Assembly (NCBI GenBank): GCA_019117265.1 | Contig: DXAB01000131.1 | Span: 1-37,794, forward strand | DNA length: 37,794 nt | Direction: 5' to 3' | Source: Candidatus Olsenella pullicola | Lineage (GTDB): Bacteria; Actinomycetota; Coriobacteriia; Coriobacteriales; Atopobiaceae | Shown here: in pieces, positions 9,931 through 18,155 of the stretch | How positions within the stretch are numbered: position 1 is the first letter of the stretch | How the letters are laid out: every line of letters begins with the position of its first letter | Notes under the pieces: generated by a model | Told to the model about the DNA's origin: nothing | What the model saw: the letters and a program-made list of their open reading frames with translations, nothing else | Databases searched by the model: none | Position numbers and translations under genes: made by a program

Positions 9931-12351
9931 ATGAACCGCTCGAGTGACCGACCGATTCCGATGCTGGCGGGCGTGGTGCTGATAGTCGCCGGCGTGCTCT
10001 TCCTGGGATATGCCTTCTTCCAGTACGCCTCCATCGGCAGAGACCCTTCCTATACCGGGGTGGGCTGGCGCGATACCTACGAGATGCGCGACACCGCCCG
10101 GGGGATGCTCCTGGGACTTGTGCTCGTTGTGCTGGGGATCCTGGTCGTGGCGCTGCGGCTGCGCGACCGTCTGCGGGCGCCCTCGGCGCCCCGGGAGACC
10201 GAGAAGGACGTGGCGCCGGCACCTGCGTCGGACCCGGCGCCGGCCCCCGCCCACGCGCCGAAGCCTGCCTCGAAGCCCACGCGGCTATCCGACGGAGGCA
10301 TCTCGCCGCTCGGCCAGGTGCTCCCGCGCTCGGACGACGCGCTCGCCACGCTGCGCTACTTCATCGTGGACGCCCCCGACCAGATACTTGCCGACCAGTG
10401 CGAGCTCGTTCGACGCACAGGGCTTGCGGACTGGACGGACGAGCCGCGCTGCGGCGCCCGCAGGCTCGCACGCAGCGGCCGCTGGTGGCTCGTGCCCGAG
10501 GGTCCGCTGTCGGCGTCAGCGGACGCGGACCGCATCTGGGCCGTAGAGGCCGCCCTCAACCTCGGGCAGGACGCGGCCAAGATGGCCGAGCCGCCCGCCA
10601 CTCTGGACGAGCGGCTGCACGTCCTTCTCGCTGGCGTCTCCTGCTTGGAGCCCGTGCGCCATCCGGGCAGCCGCTTCCTCGCCACCGTCACCGAGGGAGC
10701 TGACCCTCGGGGCGAGTGGGCTGTGCGGGCAGCCTTTGCCGACGCTCTGGAGAACCTGCCGACGCCCTTCCGCATGGTCGCGGACTTCAGGCTCAACATC
10801 TCCGAGGGCCTGCTCGGAGTGAGGGCGGCCGTGCCCCGGCCGGCGGCCTTCTCTTTTGTCCCAGAGGCGGAGCGCGCCGCGCTCGCCCGGGCATACGCGT
10901 ATGACCTGGCGCTGCTCGTCGCTCGTACGGCGCTCGCCGCCTCGCCGGCGATCCGCCGCGTGGTCGTCAACTGCCACGAGGACGGGGGCGTTGACTGCGT
11001 CCTCTCCGTAGATCTCACGCGCTCCTCACTCGAGCGCATGGCTACCGCCCCGCGCGAGGGCGGTCTGCCCGAGCCCTCCGCCGAGCTGCGCTTCCGCTCC
11101 GCTTCGGACGGCTGGCTCGCCCCCGTCGCGCCGCTGCTGTCGTTCGTCGACGCCCAGCTGCACCCGGCCGAGCGCTATCGCCCGGTGGAGCTCTCCGATG
11201 AGCCCTGTCCCGAGACGGTCGTGCGCGCCTGTGGGGCGCACCGGCGCCCTGATCTCGGCATCGCGGAGAGCGTGGTGCGCCTGGACGCGTGGGAGCGCGT
11301 TGCGGACGACTTCGGCAGGCTCGGCGATACGACGGAGGGCGCGGTGGCGGCCCTCTCCGAGCTGCGCGCGTCCGCCACGGACGCCTCGGTCGTCGAGGCC
11401 TGCGAGCGCACGACGCGCGCCCTGGTGGCCGGCGAGCTCGACGTGGAGGACACCGACGACCTCATCGAGTGCTTTGTCGGCGGCTCGGCGCTCGAGCGCG
11501 CCGTGCGCCAGGCGGGGCCCCTCGTCTCTGCGGCAGACGAGCAGGACCAGGAGGAGCTCTCGAGGGTCGCGAACCTGCTCGAGGACGCCCTCGCTCCTGT
11601 CGAGGCGGCCGGCGCCTATCGCGACGACGAGCTGACGGCTTATCGCTACTTCCGCTCGATTCCCGAGCGCGTGACCTACAACCTCGACTGCGCCGACGGC
11701 CGCGCCGTGAGACTCGTCCCGGACGCCTACTTCCTCGCGCACCAGTATGCTTCGGTCCTCGAGCGCAGGCTCGCGCTCCCCGGCGGTCTCGACCGTGCGC
11801 TCGCCCATGCCGAGCGCGCCGCAGAGCTCGCGCCGTGCACGGTCGAGACGGCGATCGCCCGCGCGGACTGTCTGCGCGAGATGGGGCGGACCGACGAGGC
11901 GGTGCGCGCGGTGTCCGGCGCCGCGGCGCGCTGCTCGACCGTCGACGGCCTCTCCGTCTGCCTCTATCGCCTCGCCGGCCTCACGTACGACCTCGGCATG
12001 GTGGAAGCCTCCGTCGCCTGCTACCGGCGCTGCATCGAGCTGGGTCGCGCACAGGCCGAGCCCGCCCGCCGCGAGCTTGGGCTGCTCGCCCAGCACGAGC
12101 ACGAGGCGCTGGCCGCAAGTCGCCTCGATCCGGCGAAGCTCACGGGCGAGCGCCTCACGCGCACGCTCGAGGGGGCTGGTCTGCCTGCGGGCGACACCGA
12201 GCCGCTCTCCGAGCGTCTGCGTGCAGCTGCGGCGGCATGCACGGACGCTGGGATCTTCTCGGTGGCCCATCCGCTGCTCCAGGCGTACCTGCAGGCGGCC
12301 GACCGGCGTGACGACGCACTTGTTGACGTGCTCGCGTCGCTGAGCTCCTAG
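9931..12351 (+). CDS. Membrane-anchored TPR-like protein of unknown function
   Basis: An 806-residue protein that I do not recognise. Two hydrophobic helices lie at about residues 11-31 and 58-76, followed by a Pro/Ala-rich linker (about 86-115), so the bulk is soluble and tethered to the membrane. Residues about 125-600 form a large domain without known motifs. Residues about 624-730 are helical, with TPR-like alternation such as ALAHAERAAELAP and DEAVRAVSGAA. TPR folds usually serve as protein-binding scaffolds. It starts at an ATG behind GGGGAGGG. Composition matches its neighbours, so recent transfer is not suggested. It sits alone between the divergent lipoprotein and the dcw cluster. 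A role in envelope assembly is possible from position and topology only. Confidence 0.7.
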   Translation: MNRSSDRPIPMLAGVVLIVAGVLFLGYAFFQYASIGRDPSYTGVGWRDTYEMRDTARGMLLGLVLVVLGILVVALRLRDRLRAPSAPRETEKDVAPAPASDPAPAPAHAPKPASKPTRLSDGGISPLGQVLPRSDDALATLRYFIVDAPDQILADQCELVRRTGLADWTDEPRCGARRLARSGRWWLVPEGPLSASADADRIWAVEAALNLGQDAAKMAEPPATLDERLHVLLAGVSCLEPVRHPGSRFLATVTEGADPRGEWAVRAAFADALENLPTPFRMVADFRLNISEGLLGVRAAVPRPAAFSFVPEAERAALARAYAYDLALLVARTALAASPAIRRVVVNCHEDGGVDCVLSVDLTRSSLERMATAPREGGLPEPSAELRFRSASDGWLAPVAPLLSFVDAQLHPAERYRPVELSDEPCPETVVRACGAHRRPDLGIAESVVRLDAWERVADDFGRLGDTTEGAVAALSELRASATDASVVEACERTTRALVAGELDVEDTDDLIECFVGGSALERAVRQAGPLVSAADEQDQEELSRVANLLEDALAPVEAAGAYRDDELTAYRYFRSIPERVTYNLDCADGRAVRLVPDAYFLAHQYASVLERRLALPGGLDRALAHAERAAELAPCTVETAIARADCLREMGRTDEAVRAVSGAAARCSTVDGLSVCLYRLAGLTYDLGMVEASVACYRRCIELGRAQAEPARRELGLLAQHEHEALAASRLDPAKLTGERLTRTLEGAGLPAGDTEPLSERLRAAAAACTDAGIFSVAHPLLQAYLQAADRRDDALVDVLASLSS

Positions 12352-12623
12352 GCTCCCGCCAAGACGGCCTCGTCCCAGCCTTCACGGCTGTAGGAGAGCT
12401 CTTCGGCTGGCAGAGCGCCGCGCGCGGCGCCGCGCAGCCGTGCCGATTCTGGGATGCGCCTTGGTGGGGCGCGGTGTGGCGTCTCGTCCACGATTGCGAC
12501 ACAAATCGTTTCTCAAAATCCCGAACGTCAGAGGTTCCTTTGTGCCCCCCAGGTGTCTGAACACAACATCTGGGGGGCACACCTATGTCGCCGATAGCCG
12601 CCCGCGACCATTATTCAACCGTC
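12352..12623. other. Gene-free region with several stems before mraZ
   Basis: No gene is seen. CACGGCTG (12383-12390) can pair with CAGCCGTG (12435-12442), enclosing GCTCT/AGAGC and a GCCGCGCGCGGC palindrome. GCGCC/GGCGC (12456-12472) and ACGATT/AATCGT follow. None has a T-run. The first stem competes with a smaller one that uses AGCC just upstream. This may be the 3' end of the TPR gene message. Confidence 0.45.
12541..12581. repeat. 12-bp perfect inverted repeat with nested stem
   Basis: TGTGCCCCCCAG (12541-12552) is exactly complementary to 12570-12581. The loop contains a second stem, GTGT-CTGA-ACAC (12553-12564). No T-run follows. It may be a terminator-like boundary before the dcw cluster, or a mobile intergenic palindrome. 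Confidence 0.55.
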
Positions 12624-12674
12624 AGGTGTCGCCTAGTGTTTCTCAGTGTTTTGAGGTGTGCAATGTCGTATAGT
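12624..12674 (+). promoter_or_regulatory. dcw promoter with four MraZ boxes
   Basis: GTGT occurs at 12626, 12636, 12646 and 12656, each preceded by AG or GG, giving four direct repeats at exactly 10-bp spacing. This matches the known architecture of MraZ operators (short direct repeats, 10-bp period, upstream of mraZ). The -10 TATAGT lies at 12669-12674, so bound MraZ would cover the -35 region (about 12646-12651). Autorepression of the cluster is inferred. Confidence 0.75.
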
Positions 12675-12727
12675 GTGTTCACGCTCCAATCGGGGGCAAG
12701 GCTTTCGTCTCCAGAGGGGAGGGTGAC

Positions 12728-13186
12728 ATGCTCGCGGGCTCGTATCCGATGTCTGTGGACTCCAAGGCTCGCGTCACCCTTCCGGCCGTCTTCCGCAAGC
12801 AGCTTGTGGACGGTGACAAGAAGACGATCTACCTCGTTCCCCTGAACGGATGCGTGAACGGCTTCACCCCCGAGGGGTTCGAGGCGTATGTCGACGGCCT
12901 CTTTGAGTACGGCGACCACCACTTCGACCCTCGCAGCCGTGACGACGTTCGCCTGAAGAGGGGCCTTTGGGCCCGTGCGGTGGAGGTCGACATCGACTCC
13001 GCCGGTCGAGTCGCTCTTGGCAAGCTCGACGCCAGCAAGGCTGGCACGCGCGAGCGGCTCGGCCTTACGGCAGACGTCACGGTGGTGGGCGCCGGGGATC
13101 ACTTCGAGGTGTGGAACACCGAGGAGTGGAACGCGACGCAGGAGAGCCTCGAGGACGACCTCGACGCACTTCTCTTCCACGACTAG
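12728..13186 (+). CDS. mraZ: Transcriptional regulator MraZ
   Basis: A 152-residue DNA-binding protein with two SpoVT/AbrB-like halves. The first contains GSYPMSVDSKARVTLPAVFR (about residues 4-23) and the second DIDSAGRVALGKL (about 84-96), both with the family's DxxGR/K-type loop. MraZ forms a ring-shaped oligomer that binds tandem short repeats and represses the dcw operon. Four such repeats lie about 70-100 bp upstream. The ATG at 12728 follows GGGGAGGG. rsmH follows immediately, as in most bacteria. MraZ length and both repeats are intact, so it is probably functional. Confidence 0.95.
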   Translation: MLAGSYPMSVDSKARVTLPAVFRKQLVDGDKKTIYLVPLNGCVNGFTPEGFEAYVDGLFEYGDHHFDPRSRDDVRLKRGLWARAVEVDIDSAGRVALGKLDASKAGTRERLGLTADVTVVGAGDHFEVWNTEEWNATQESLEDDLDALLFHD

Positions 13187-13198
13187 GGGGTGAGGGTC

Positions 13199-14161
13199 TT
13201 GACAGCAGAATATCGGCACGTACCCGTGATGCTCGCCGAGGTCCTGGGCGAGCTCGACCCCCAGCCGGGGGAGACCGTGTGCGACTGCACCCTCGGTGGT
13301 GCGGGGCACACCATCGAGCTTGCCCGCCGCGTGGCCCCGGATGGCCTGTCTCTTGGGATCGACCAGGACGACATGGCCCTCACCGCCGCAGCGGCACGCC
13401 TCGAGCGCGAGGTGCCCGAGGCGAGCGTCAGACTTCTCAGGGGAAACTTCGGGGACCTCGACGAACTTCTCGTTGAGGCGGAGGTGCCCGGGGTCGACTG
13501 CTTTCTCTTCGACCTCGGAGTCTCGTCCCCGCAGCTCGACATCCCGGAGCGCGGCTTCTCGTACCACGAGGACGCGCCCTTGGACATGCGAATGAGTTCG
13601 GGTAACAACACCCTAACCGCAGCTGAGGTCGTAAACACCTACAACGAAGCAGACCTCGCCCGAATCCTTCGCGTATATGGCGACGAGCGCTATGCCAATC
13701 GCATCGCCCGCCGCATCGTCGAGACGCGCTCCAAAACCCCCATCGAGACCACCCTTCAGCTGGTGGAGGTCATCAAGGCCGCGATTCCCGCGGCGGCGAG
13801 AAGGACCGGCGGCCATCCGGCGCGCAAGGCCTTCCAGGCGCTGCGCATCGAGGTCAACCACGAGCTGGACGTTCTCGACCGGGGACTCAGGGCTGCGGTT
13901 CGCTGGGCCAACCCAGGTGGCAGGATCTGCGTCATCTCCTACCACTCCCTGGAGGACCGCATCGTCAAGCATGTCTTCTCCGAGATGTCGCAGGGGTGCA
14001 CCTGCCCACCGGACCTCCCGGTGTGCGTGTGCGGTCACGTGCCGATAGTCGAGGTCAGGACGAGAAAGCCACTCGTTGCCTCAAGCGACGAGATCGAGGC
14101 CAACCCCCGTTCGCGCAGCGCCCTCATGCGCGTGGCGGTCAAGCTGGACGTTACGAACTGA
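13199..14161 (+). CDS. rsmH: 16S rRNA m4C1402 methyltransferase
   Basis: Methylates N4 of C1402 in 16S rRNA, using S-adenosylmethionine. It is 320 residues with a TTG start at 13199; AGGGGG lies 8 bases before it. An in-frame GTG at 13190 would sit directly on that ribosome site, so it is less likely. The protein starts EYRHVPVML, as in the family. The SAM-binding motif DCTLGGAGHT is at about 29-38, and the C-terminal catalytic region with ISYHSLEDRIVK and the cysteine-rich CTCPPDLPVCVCG follows. It is the second gene of the dcw cluster, 12 bp after mraZ. A 246-bp leader separates it from ftsL. Confidence 0.95.
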   Translation: MTAEYRHVPVMLAEVLGELDPQPGETVCDCTLGGAGHTIELARRVAPDGLSLGIDQDDMALTAAAARLEREVPEASVRLLRGNFGDLDELLVEAEVPGVDCFLFDLGVSSPQLDIPERGFSYHEDAPLDMRMSSGNNTLTAAEVVNTYNEADLARILRVYGDERYANRIARRIVETRSKTPIETTLQLVEVIKAAIPAAARRTGGHPARKAFQALRIEVNHELDVLDRGLRAAVRWANPGGRICVISYHSLEDRIVKHVFSEMSQGCTCPPDLPVCVCGHVPIVEVRTRKPLVASSDEIEANPRSRSALMRVAVKLDVTN

Positions 14162-14407
14162 GGGCACAACGGGTGAAGTAGCCGGCGCAAGCCGTCTACG
14201 AGAGACAACAAACGAGGCACCATCACAGCACAAACGCACCCCAAACGCACCACCAACGCAACACAACGATCTGGCAAAGACGGAACCAACTCTTAAGGTC
14301 GCTACAGCACAGCTTGAGACATGAACGTCAGGTAACCCTCAAGCTCCCAGCGTACCTGCCACGTACAAATGATTCACAGCACATCAGCTGAGTAGCGGGG
14401 AAGTGTC
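14162..14407 (+). other. CA-rich, G-poor spacer between rsmH and ftsL
   Basis: No gene is seen in these 246 bases. About 14200-14275 consists mostly of A and C, with near-repeats such as CAAACGCACC, and stands out from the GC-rich surroundings. It would be an unstructured RNA segment. No clear promoter is found; the ribosome site GGGGAAG precedes the ftsL ATG. Confidence 0.5.
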
Positions 14408-14905
14408 ATGAGGTATCAGGGTTCTGAGGCATATAACGTGGCTGCGGCCGAGAGGAGGCGCGAGCACCCCGAGCGCTCGCCGCGTCCCTCCTTTGAGGTC
14501 GTCGACGGCGGTGGCCTCGATGCCCGTGCCCGCGCCGGCGTCTCCCGGACGTTTGTCATGCGCGTTCGTGCCGTCGTCGCCATTGCGGCGGTCCTTGTCG
14601 TCATGGGCATGGCGCGCGTTGCCCTCGCCTCGGCCACGGTCTCCGTCCTCCAGACAAACGCCGACCTCTCCGCTCAGATCGAGGAGGCTCAGACCCTCAA
14701 CAGCGATTTGAGGATTGAGCGCTCCGTCCTCTCGAGCAACTCGCGCATCAGCCGCATTGCCACGCAGAACTACGGCATGGTCCTGCCCACCGAGTCGGTC
14801 CACGTGAGCGCATCCGAGCCCGCCTCCACCGATGAGGCCTCCCTCGCTGATGGGGAAGCTGCGCAGGCGGCAAACGAGACGGGCGCCATCAGCGACGTGT
14901 CGTAG
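14408..14905 (+). CDS. ftsL: FtsL-like septum protein
   Basis: A small bitopic membrane protein of 165 residues placed where ftsL is expected, between rsmH and ftsI. It has a cytoplasmic tail (1-50), one membrane helix (about 52-76), then a coiled-coil-prone segment (about 77-115, TNADLSAQIEEAQTLNSDLR) and a Ser/Ala/Glu-rich end. FtsL proteins have little sequence identity, so the call rests on size, topology and position. With FtsQ it would scaffold and activate FtsW-FtsI at the septum. The ATG is preceded by GGGGAAG. ftsI starts 11 bp downstream. The acidic, low-complexity C-terminal 30 residues are an addition not seen in short FtsL proteins. Confidence 0.8.
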   Translation: MRYQGSEAYNVAAAERRREHPERSPRPSFEVVDGGGLDARARAGVSRTFVMRVRAVVAIAAVLVVMGMARVALASATVSVLQTNADLSAQIEEAQTLNSDLRIERSVLSSNSRISRIATQNYGMVLPTESVHVSASEPASTDEASLADGEAAQAANETGAISDVS

Positions 14906-14916
14906 ACTGTTCTGTC

Positions 14917-16698
14917 GTGAGCAGAAGAAACAGACAGAGCCGCAGCGTGCGGCGATCGTATCCGGAGGCCTCGTATGACGAGGCCTCTCGTGCGCGTTAC
15001 CACGTAAGGGCCTCGCGTCCGGGCGGCTCGGGCAGCGGCGGCTCGGAGAAGGGCCTCTCGGTGACGCGGCGCCTCTTCATGGGCCTCTTTGGCATCGTTG
15101 CGGCACGCCTCGCGTGGCTTCAGGTGATAGACGCCGGCAACCTCTCGTCCAAGGCCGAGCAGCAGCGCACCAACGTGGCCACGCTGCACGCCAAGCGTGG
15201 CACGATCTATGACCGCAACGGCAACATCCTCGCCATGAGCGAGGAGTGCAAGACCATCTACGCCAACCCCGAGGTCGTGAGCGACCCCTCGGGCGTTGCC
15301 GACGTCCTCGTGGAGCTTCTCGGCGGCGAGAAGGACGCCTACATGGACCTTCTCACGAAGGACGGGACCTTCGTCTACATCGAGCGCCAGGTTGACCAGG
15401 ACGTGGCCGACGAGCTCAAGAGCCGCCTTGCCGAGGCGGAGCTCTCTGGCATCTACTATCTGCCGGACATGAAGCGCGTCTACCCCTACGGTTCGGTGGG
15501 CGCCCAGGTCATTGGCTACGTGGGCACGGACGGCGCAGGTCTCTCCGGGCTCGAGTACTACTACAACGACGTCCTCACGGGCACCGACGGCGAGATGCTC
15601 ATGGAGACGGGCCTCGACGGCACGCCCATCGCGGGCGGCGCCTCGCAGATCACCGAGGCCAAGGACGGCATGGACCTCGTCCTCTCCATCGACATCGACC
15701 TTCAGGAGTCCTGCGAGAGCATCATCTCGCAGGCGGTTCAGACCTACAGCTCAGACTCCGGCTCCGTCATGGTGACCGACCCCCTCACGGGCGAGATCAT
15801 CGCGGCCTGCTCCACGCCGCTGCCGGACTTCTCAGACCTCGACCCGGCCTCCCTCAACCTGAGGCTCGTCTCTGACTCCTATGAGCCGGGCTCGGTCTTC
15901 AAGGTCCTCACGACCTCCATTGGCCTCGACCTTGGGCTCTACACCAAGGACACCGTATACAACGTGCCGGCGTTCTACAAGGTCGGCAACGACTACGTCT
16001 CGGACGACGACGGGCGCGACTACGCCCTCGACATGAGCGTCGAGTACATGCTCGTCCACTCGTCCAACCCCGCCATGTCAAAGCTCGTGCTCGAGGTCAT
16101 TGGCCCGGAGCGCTTCTCCGAGGGCGTTGACCGCTACGGCATCGGCCATCTCACGGGCATCGACTTCCCGGGCGAGGTCACGGGCATCGTGAAGACCCTC
16201 GACGAGTACGACGGCTCGACGGCGGGCTCGATGGCCTTTGGCCAGGGCCTCGCCATCCCCATGGTGCAGATCGTCCGCGCGTTTGGCGCCGTGGCCAACG
16301 ACGGCGTTCCCATGACCCCGCACTTCCTCGTCTCCAAGGGCGGGGAGGACGTGGAGTGGCCGGCGGGGGAGCGCATCATCTCCGCCGAGACGGCCAACGA
16401 GGAGACCGTGATGATGCAGGGTGTCATGCGGGAGGGCACGGGCAAGAACGGCCAGGTGGAGGGCTATGACTTTGCCGGCAAGACCGGCACGGGCGAGCAG
16501 GCCTCCGAGGAGGGAGGCTACGCGGCGTTCCACTACGTGGCGTCGCTGTGCGGCTTTGCCAACGCCGACAACCCGGAGCTGCTCGTGTACGCCGGTCTCA
16601 ACGGCACCGCCTACCTCGCCCTGGCATCCGCCGCGCACGTCTTTCACGACGTTGCCACGCAGGCAACGACGATCATGGGCGTCAAGCCCGTTTCCTAG
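14917..16698 (+). CDS. ftsI: Septal peptidoglycan transpeptidase (class B PBP)
   Basis: Cross-links septal peptidoglycan with FtsW; 593 residues. It has a basic cytoplasmic tail of about 50 residues, one membrane helix (about 51-70), a dimerisation/pedestal domain beginning at RGTIYDRNG, and the transpeptidase domain with active-site Ser326 in SVFK (326-329), SSN at 382-384 and KTG at 522-524. No PASTA domains follow. The GTG at 14917 is used because it gives the basic tail normal for the family, though no clear ribosome site precedes it, so translation may be coupled to ftsL 11 bp upstream. murF comes next; murE, which usually lies here, is missing. Confidence 0.93.
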   Translation: MSRRNRQSRSVRRSYPEASYDEASRARYHVRASRPGGSGSGGSEKGLSVTRRLFMGLFGIVAARLAWLQVIDAGNLSSKAEQQRTNVATLHAKRGTIYDRNGNILAMSEECKTIYANPEVVSDPSGVADVLVELLGGEKDAYMDLLTKDGTFVYIERQVDQDVADELKSRLAEAELSGIYYLPDMKRVYPYGSVGAQVIGYVGTDGAGLSGLEYYYNDVLTGTDGEMLMETGLDGTPIAGGASQITEAKDGMDLVLSIDIDLQESCESIISQAVQTYSSDSGSVMVTDPLTGEIIAACSTPLPDFSDLDPASLNLRLVSDSYEPGSVFKVLTTSIGLDLGLYTKDTVYNVPAFYKVGNDYVSDDDGRDYALDMSVEYMLVHSSNPAMSKLVLEVIGPERFSEGVDRYGIGHLTGIDFPGEVTGIVKTLDEYDGSTAGSMAFGQGLAIPMVQIVRAFGAVANDGVPMTPHFLVSKGGEDVEWPAGERIISAETANEETVMMQGVMREGTGKNGQVEGYDFAGKTGTGEQASEEGGYAAFHYVASLCGFANADNPELLVYAGLNGTAYLALASAAHVFHDVATQATTIMGVKPVS

Positions 16699-16715
16699 AC
16701 CCAGGAGAAGAGCAG

Positions 16716-18155
16716 ATGATTCACCTTTCTGTAGAGGAGATAGCGCGCGACACCGGGGCCTCGCTCGTCCAGGCGGGCGCGCGTGACGTGGCGGGCGACG
16801 TGGTCATAGACTCCCGCGCGGTGGGCGAGGGCGGGCTCTTCGTCGCCTTCGCCGGCGAGCGCGTCGACGGCAACGCCTACCTGGCGCAGGCCGCACGCTC
16901 CGGCGCCGCTGCCGTTGTGGCCTCCTGTGACCCCCCCGCCGAGGCGCTCGCTGCCGCTGCGGAGGTCGGCTGCGCCGTTCTGCGCGCCGAGGGCGACGAC
17001 TGCGAGGAGTTCCTGCTGCGCCTGGCGCGCCGCTGGCGCGAGCGCCACCCCGAGTGGCTCGTCGTGGGCGTCACGGGCTCGGTGGGCAAGACCACCACAA
17101 AGGAGATGCTCGCCGCGGGCATTGGCTCGCAGCGGCGCTGCCATGCCACCGCGGGCAACTACAACAACCTCATCGGGCTGCCGCTCACGGTGCTCTCCGC
17201 CCCCGAGGACTCCGAGGTCCTCGTCTGCGAGCTCGGCATGAACCACTTTCACGAGATCGAGCGCATGGCGGCCTGCTGCGCGCCCACGCTCGCCTGCATC
17301 ACCAACGTGGGCACGAGCCACATCGGGCTTCTCGGCAGCCGCGAGAACATCGCGCGCGCCAAGGCGGAGATCGTCTCCGGGATGCGCGCCAACGGCTCTG
17401 CGGAGCCCATGCTCGCCCTCATGAGCTCGGGTGACTTCACGCCCTTCATCGCCGACGGCTACGCCGTCCCGGCAGGCGTCGACGTGATGCTCGTGGGTGC
17501 CTCGCAGGGCGACGCGGTCCGCGCCGAGGGGGTCTCCCTCGACGCCGCAGGCCACGCCACGGCCTCGCTCACCTGCTCCGACGGCTGGAGCCGGACGGCC
17601 ACCCTCTCGGTTCCCGGCAGGAAGTCCGTCGACGACCTCCTGCTCGCCCTCGCCATCATCTGGCGCCTTGGGCTCGACCGTGACGTCGCCGTCGAGGCCA
17701 TCGAGCACATGCCCGCGGCCCACATGCGCCTTGACGTGCAGGCCTCGCCCAAGGGCGTGCGCGTGATTGACGACTCCTACAACGCCGCGCCCGCCTCCAT
17801 GGCCTCCTCGCTCGACGTGCTCTCTTCCATGGGCTGCGAGGGGCGTCGCATCGCGGTTCTCGGGGAGATCGGCGAGCTCGGCGACGAGGCGGCGCGCCTC
17901 CACGGCTACGTGGGCGCCTACGCGGCCGCCAAGGGCGTTGACCTGCTCGTGCTCGTGGGGGGCGAGCTCGCCGACGAGATGGCCGAGGCCGCGCGCACGA
18001 TGGGCCTCTCCGAGGACGCCATCGAGCGCTTTGAGACGGTCGAGCGTGCCGTCGAGGTCATGGGACCGGTGCTTTCCGCCGGTGATGTCGTGCTTGTCAA
18101 GGCGTCGCGCGCCGCTGGGCTCGACGCCTTCGTGAGGGGAGTGCTCGCTTCATGA
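16716..18155 (+). CDS. murF: UDP-MurNAc-tripeptide-D-Ala-D-Ala ligase
   Basis: Adds D-Ala-D-Ala to the UDP-MurNAc-tripeptide in the cytoplasm, completing the pentapeptide; 479 residues. The N-terminal substrate domain runs to about 100, followed by the ATP-binding loop GSVGKTTTKEM with Lys125, the carbamoyl-lysine region (NVGTSHIGLLGS) and the C-terminal domain with VIDDSYNAAPASM. That last motif separates MurF from MurC, MurD and MurE. The ATG at 16716 has AGGAGA upstream; a longer in-frame extension into ftsI lacks support. The end overlaps mraY by 4 bp (ATGA), so translation is coupled. Confidence 0.95.
   Translation: MIHLSVEEIARDTGASLVQAGARDVAGDVVIDSRAVGEGGLFVAFAGERVDGNAYLAQAARSGAAAVVASCDPPAEALAAAAEVGCAVLRAEGDDCEEFLLRLARRWRERHPEWLVVGVTGSVGKTTTKEMLAAGIGSQRRCHATAGNYNNLIGLPLTVLSAPEDSEVLVCELGMNHFHEIERMAACCAPTLACITNVGTSHIGLLGSRENIARAKAEIVSGMRANGSAEPMLALMSSGDFTPFIADGYAVPAGVDVMLVGASQGDAVRAEGVSLDAAGHATASLTCSDGWSRTATLSVPGRKSVDDLLLALAIIWRLGLDRDVAVEAIEHMPAAHMRLDVQASPKGVRVIDDSYNAAPASMASSLDVLSSMGCEGRRIAVLGEIGELGDEAARLHGYVGAYAAAKGVDLLVLVGGELADEMAEAARTMGLSEDAIERFETVERAVEVMGPVLSAGDVVLVKASRAAGLDAFVRGVLAS

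Noticed and set aside
12384..12442. tRNA-like arrangement (7-bp closing stem and GCTC..GAGC-like arm)
   Set aside because: No TTCGA-type T-loop at the right distance, no plausible anticodon arm, and total length below that of a tRNA.
14076..14324. Small plus-strand ORF spanning the rsmH end and the CA-rich spacer
   Set aside because: It overlaps the conserved RsmH C-terminus in another frame and has no ribosome site.
16695..17903. Minus-strand open frame antisense to murF
   Set aside because: Shadow of MurF, which has all its family motifs.
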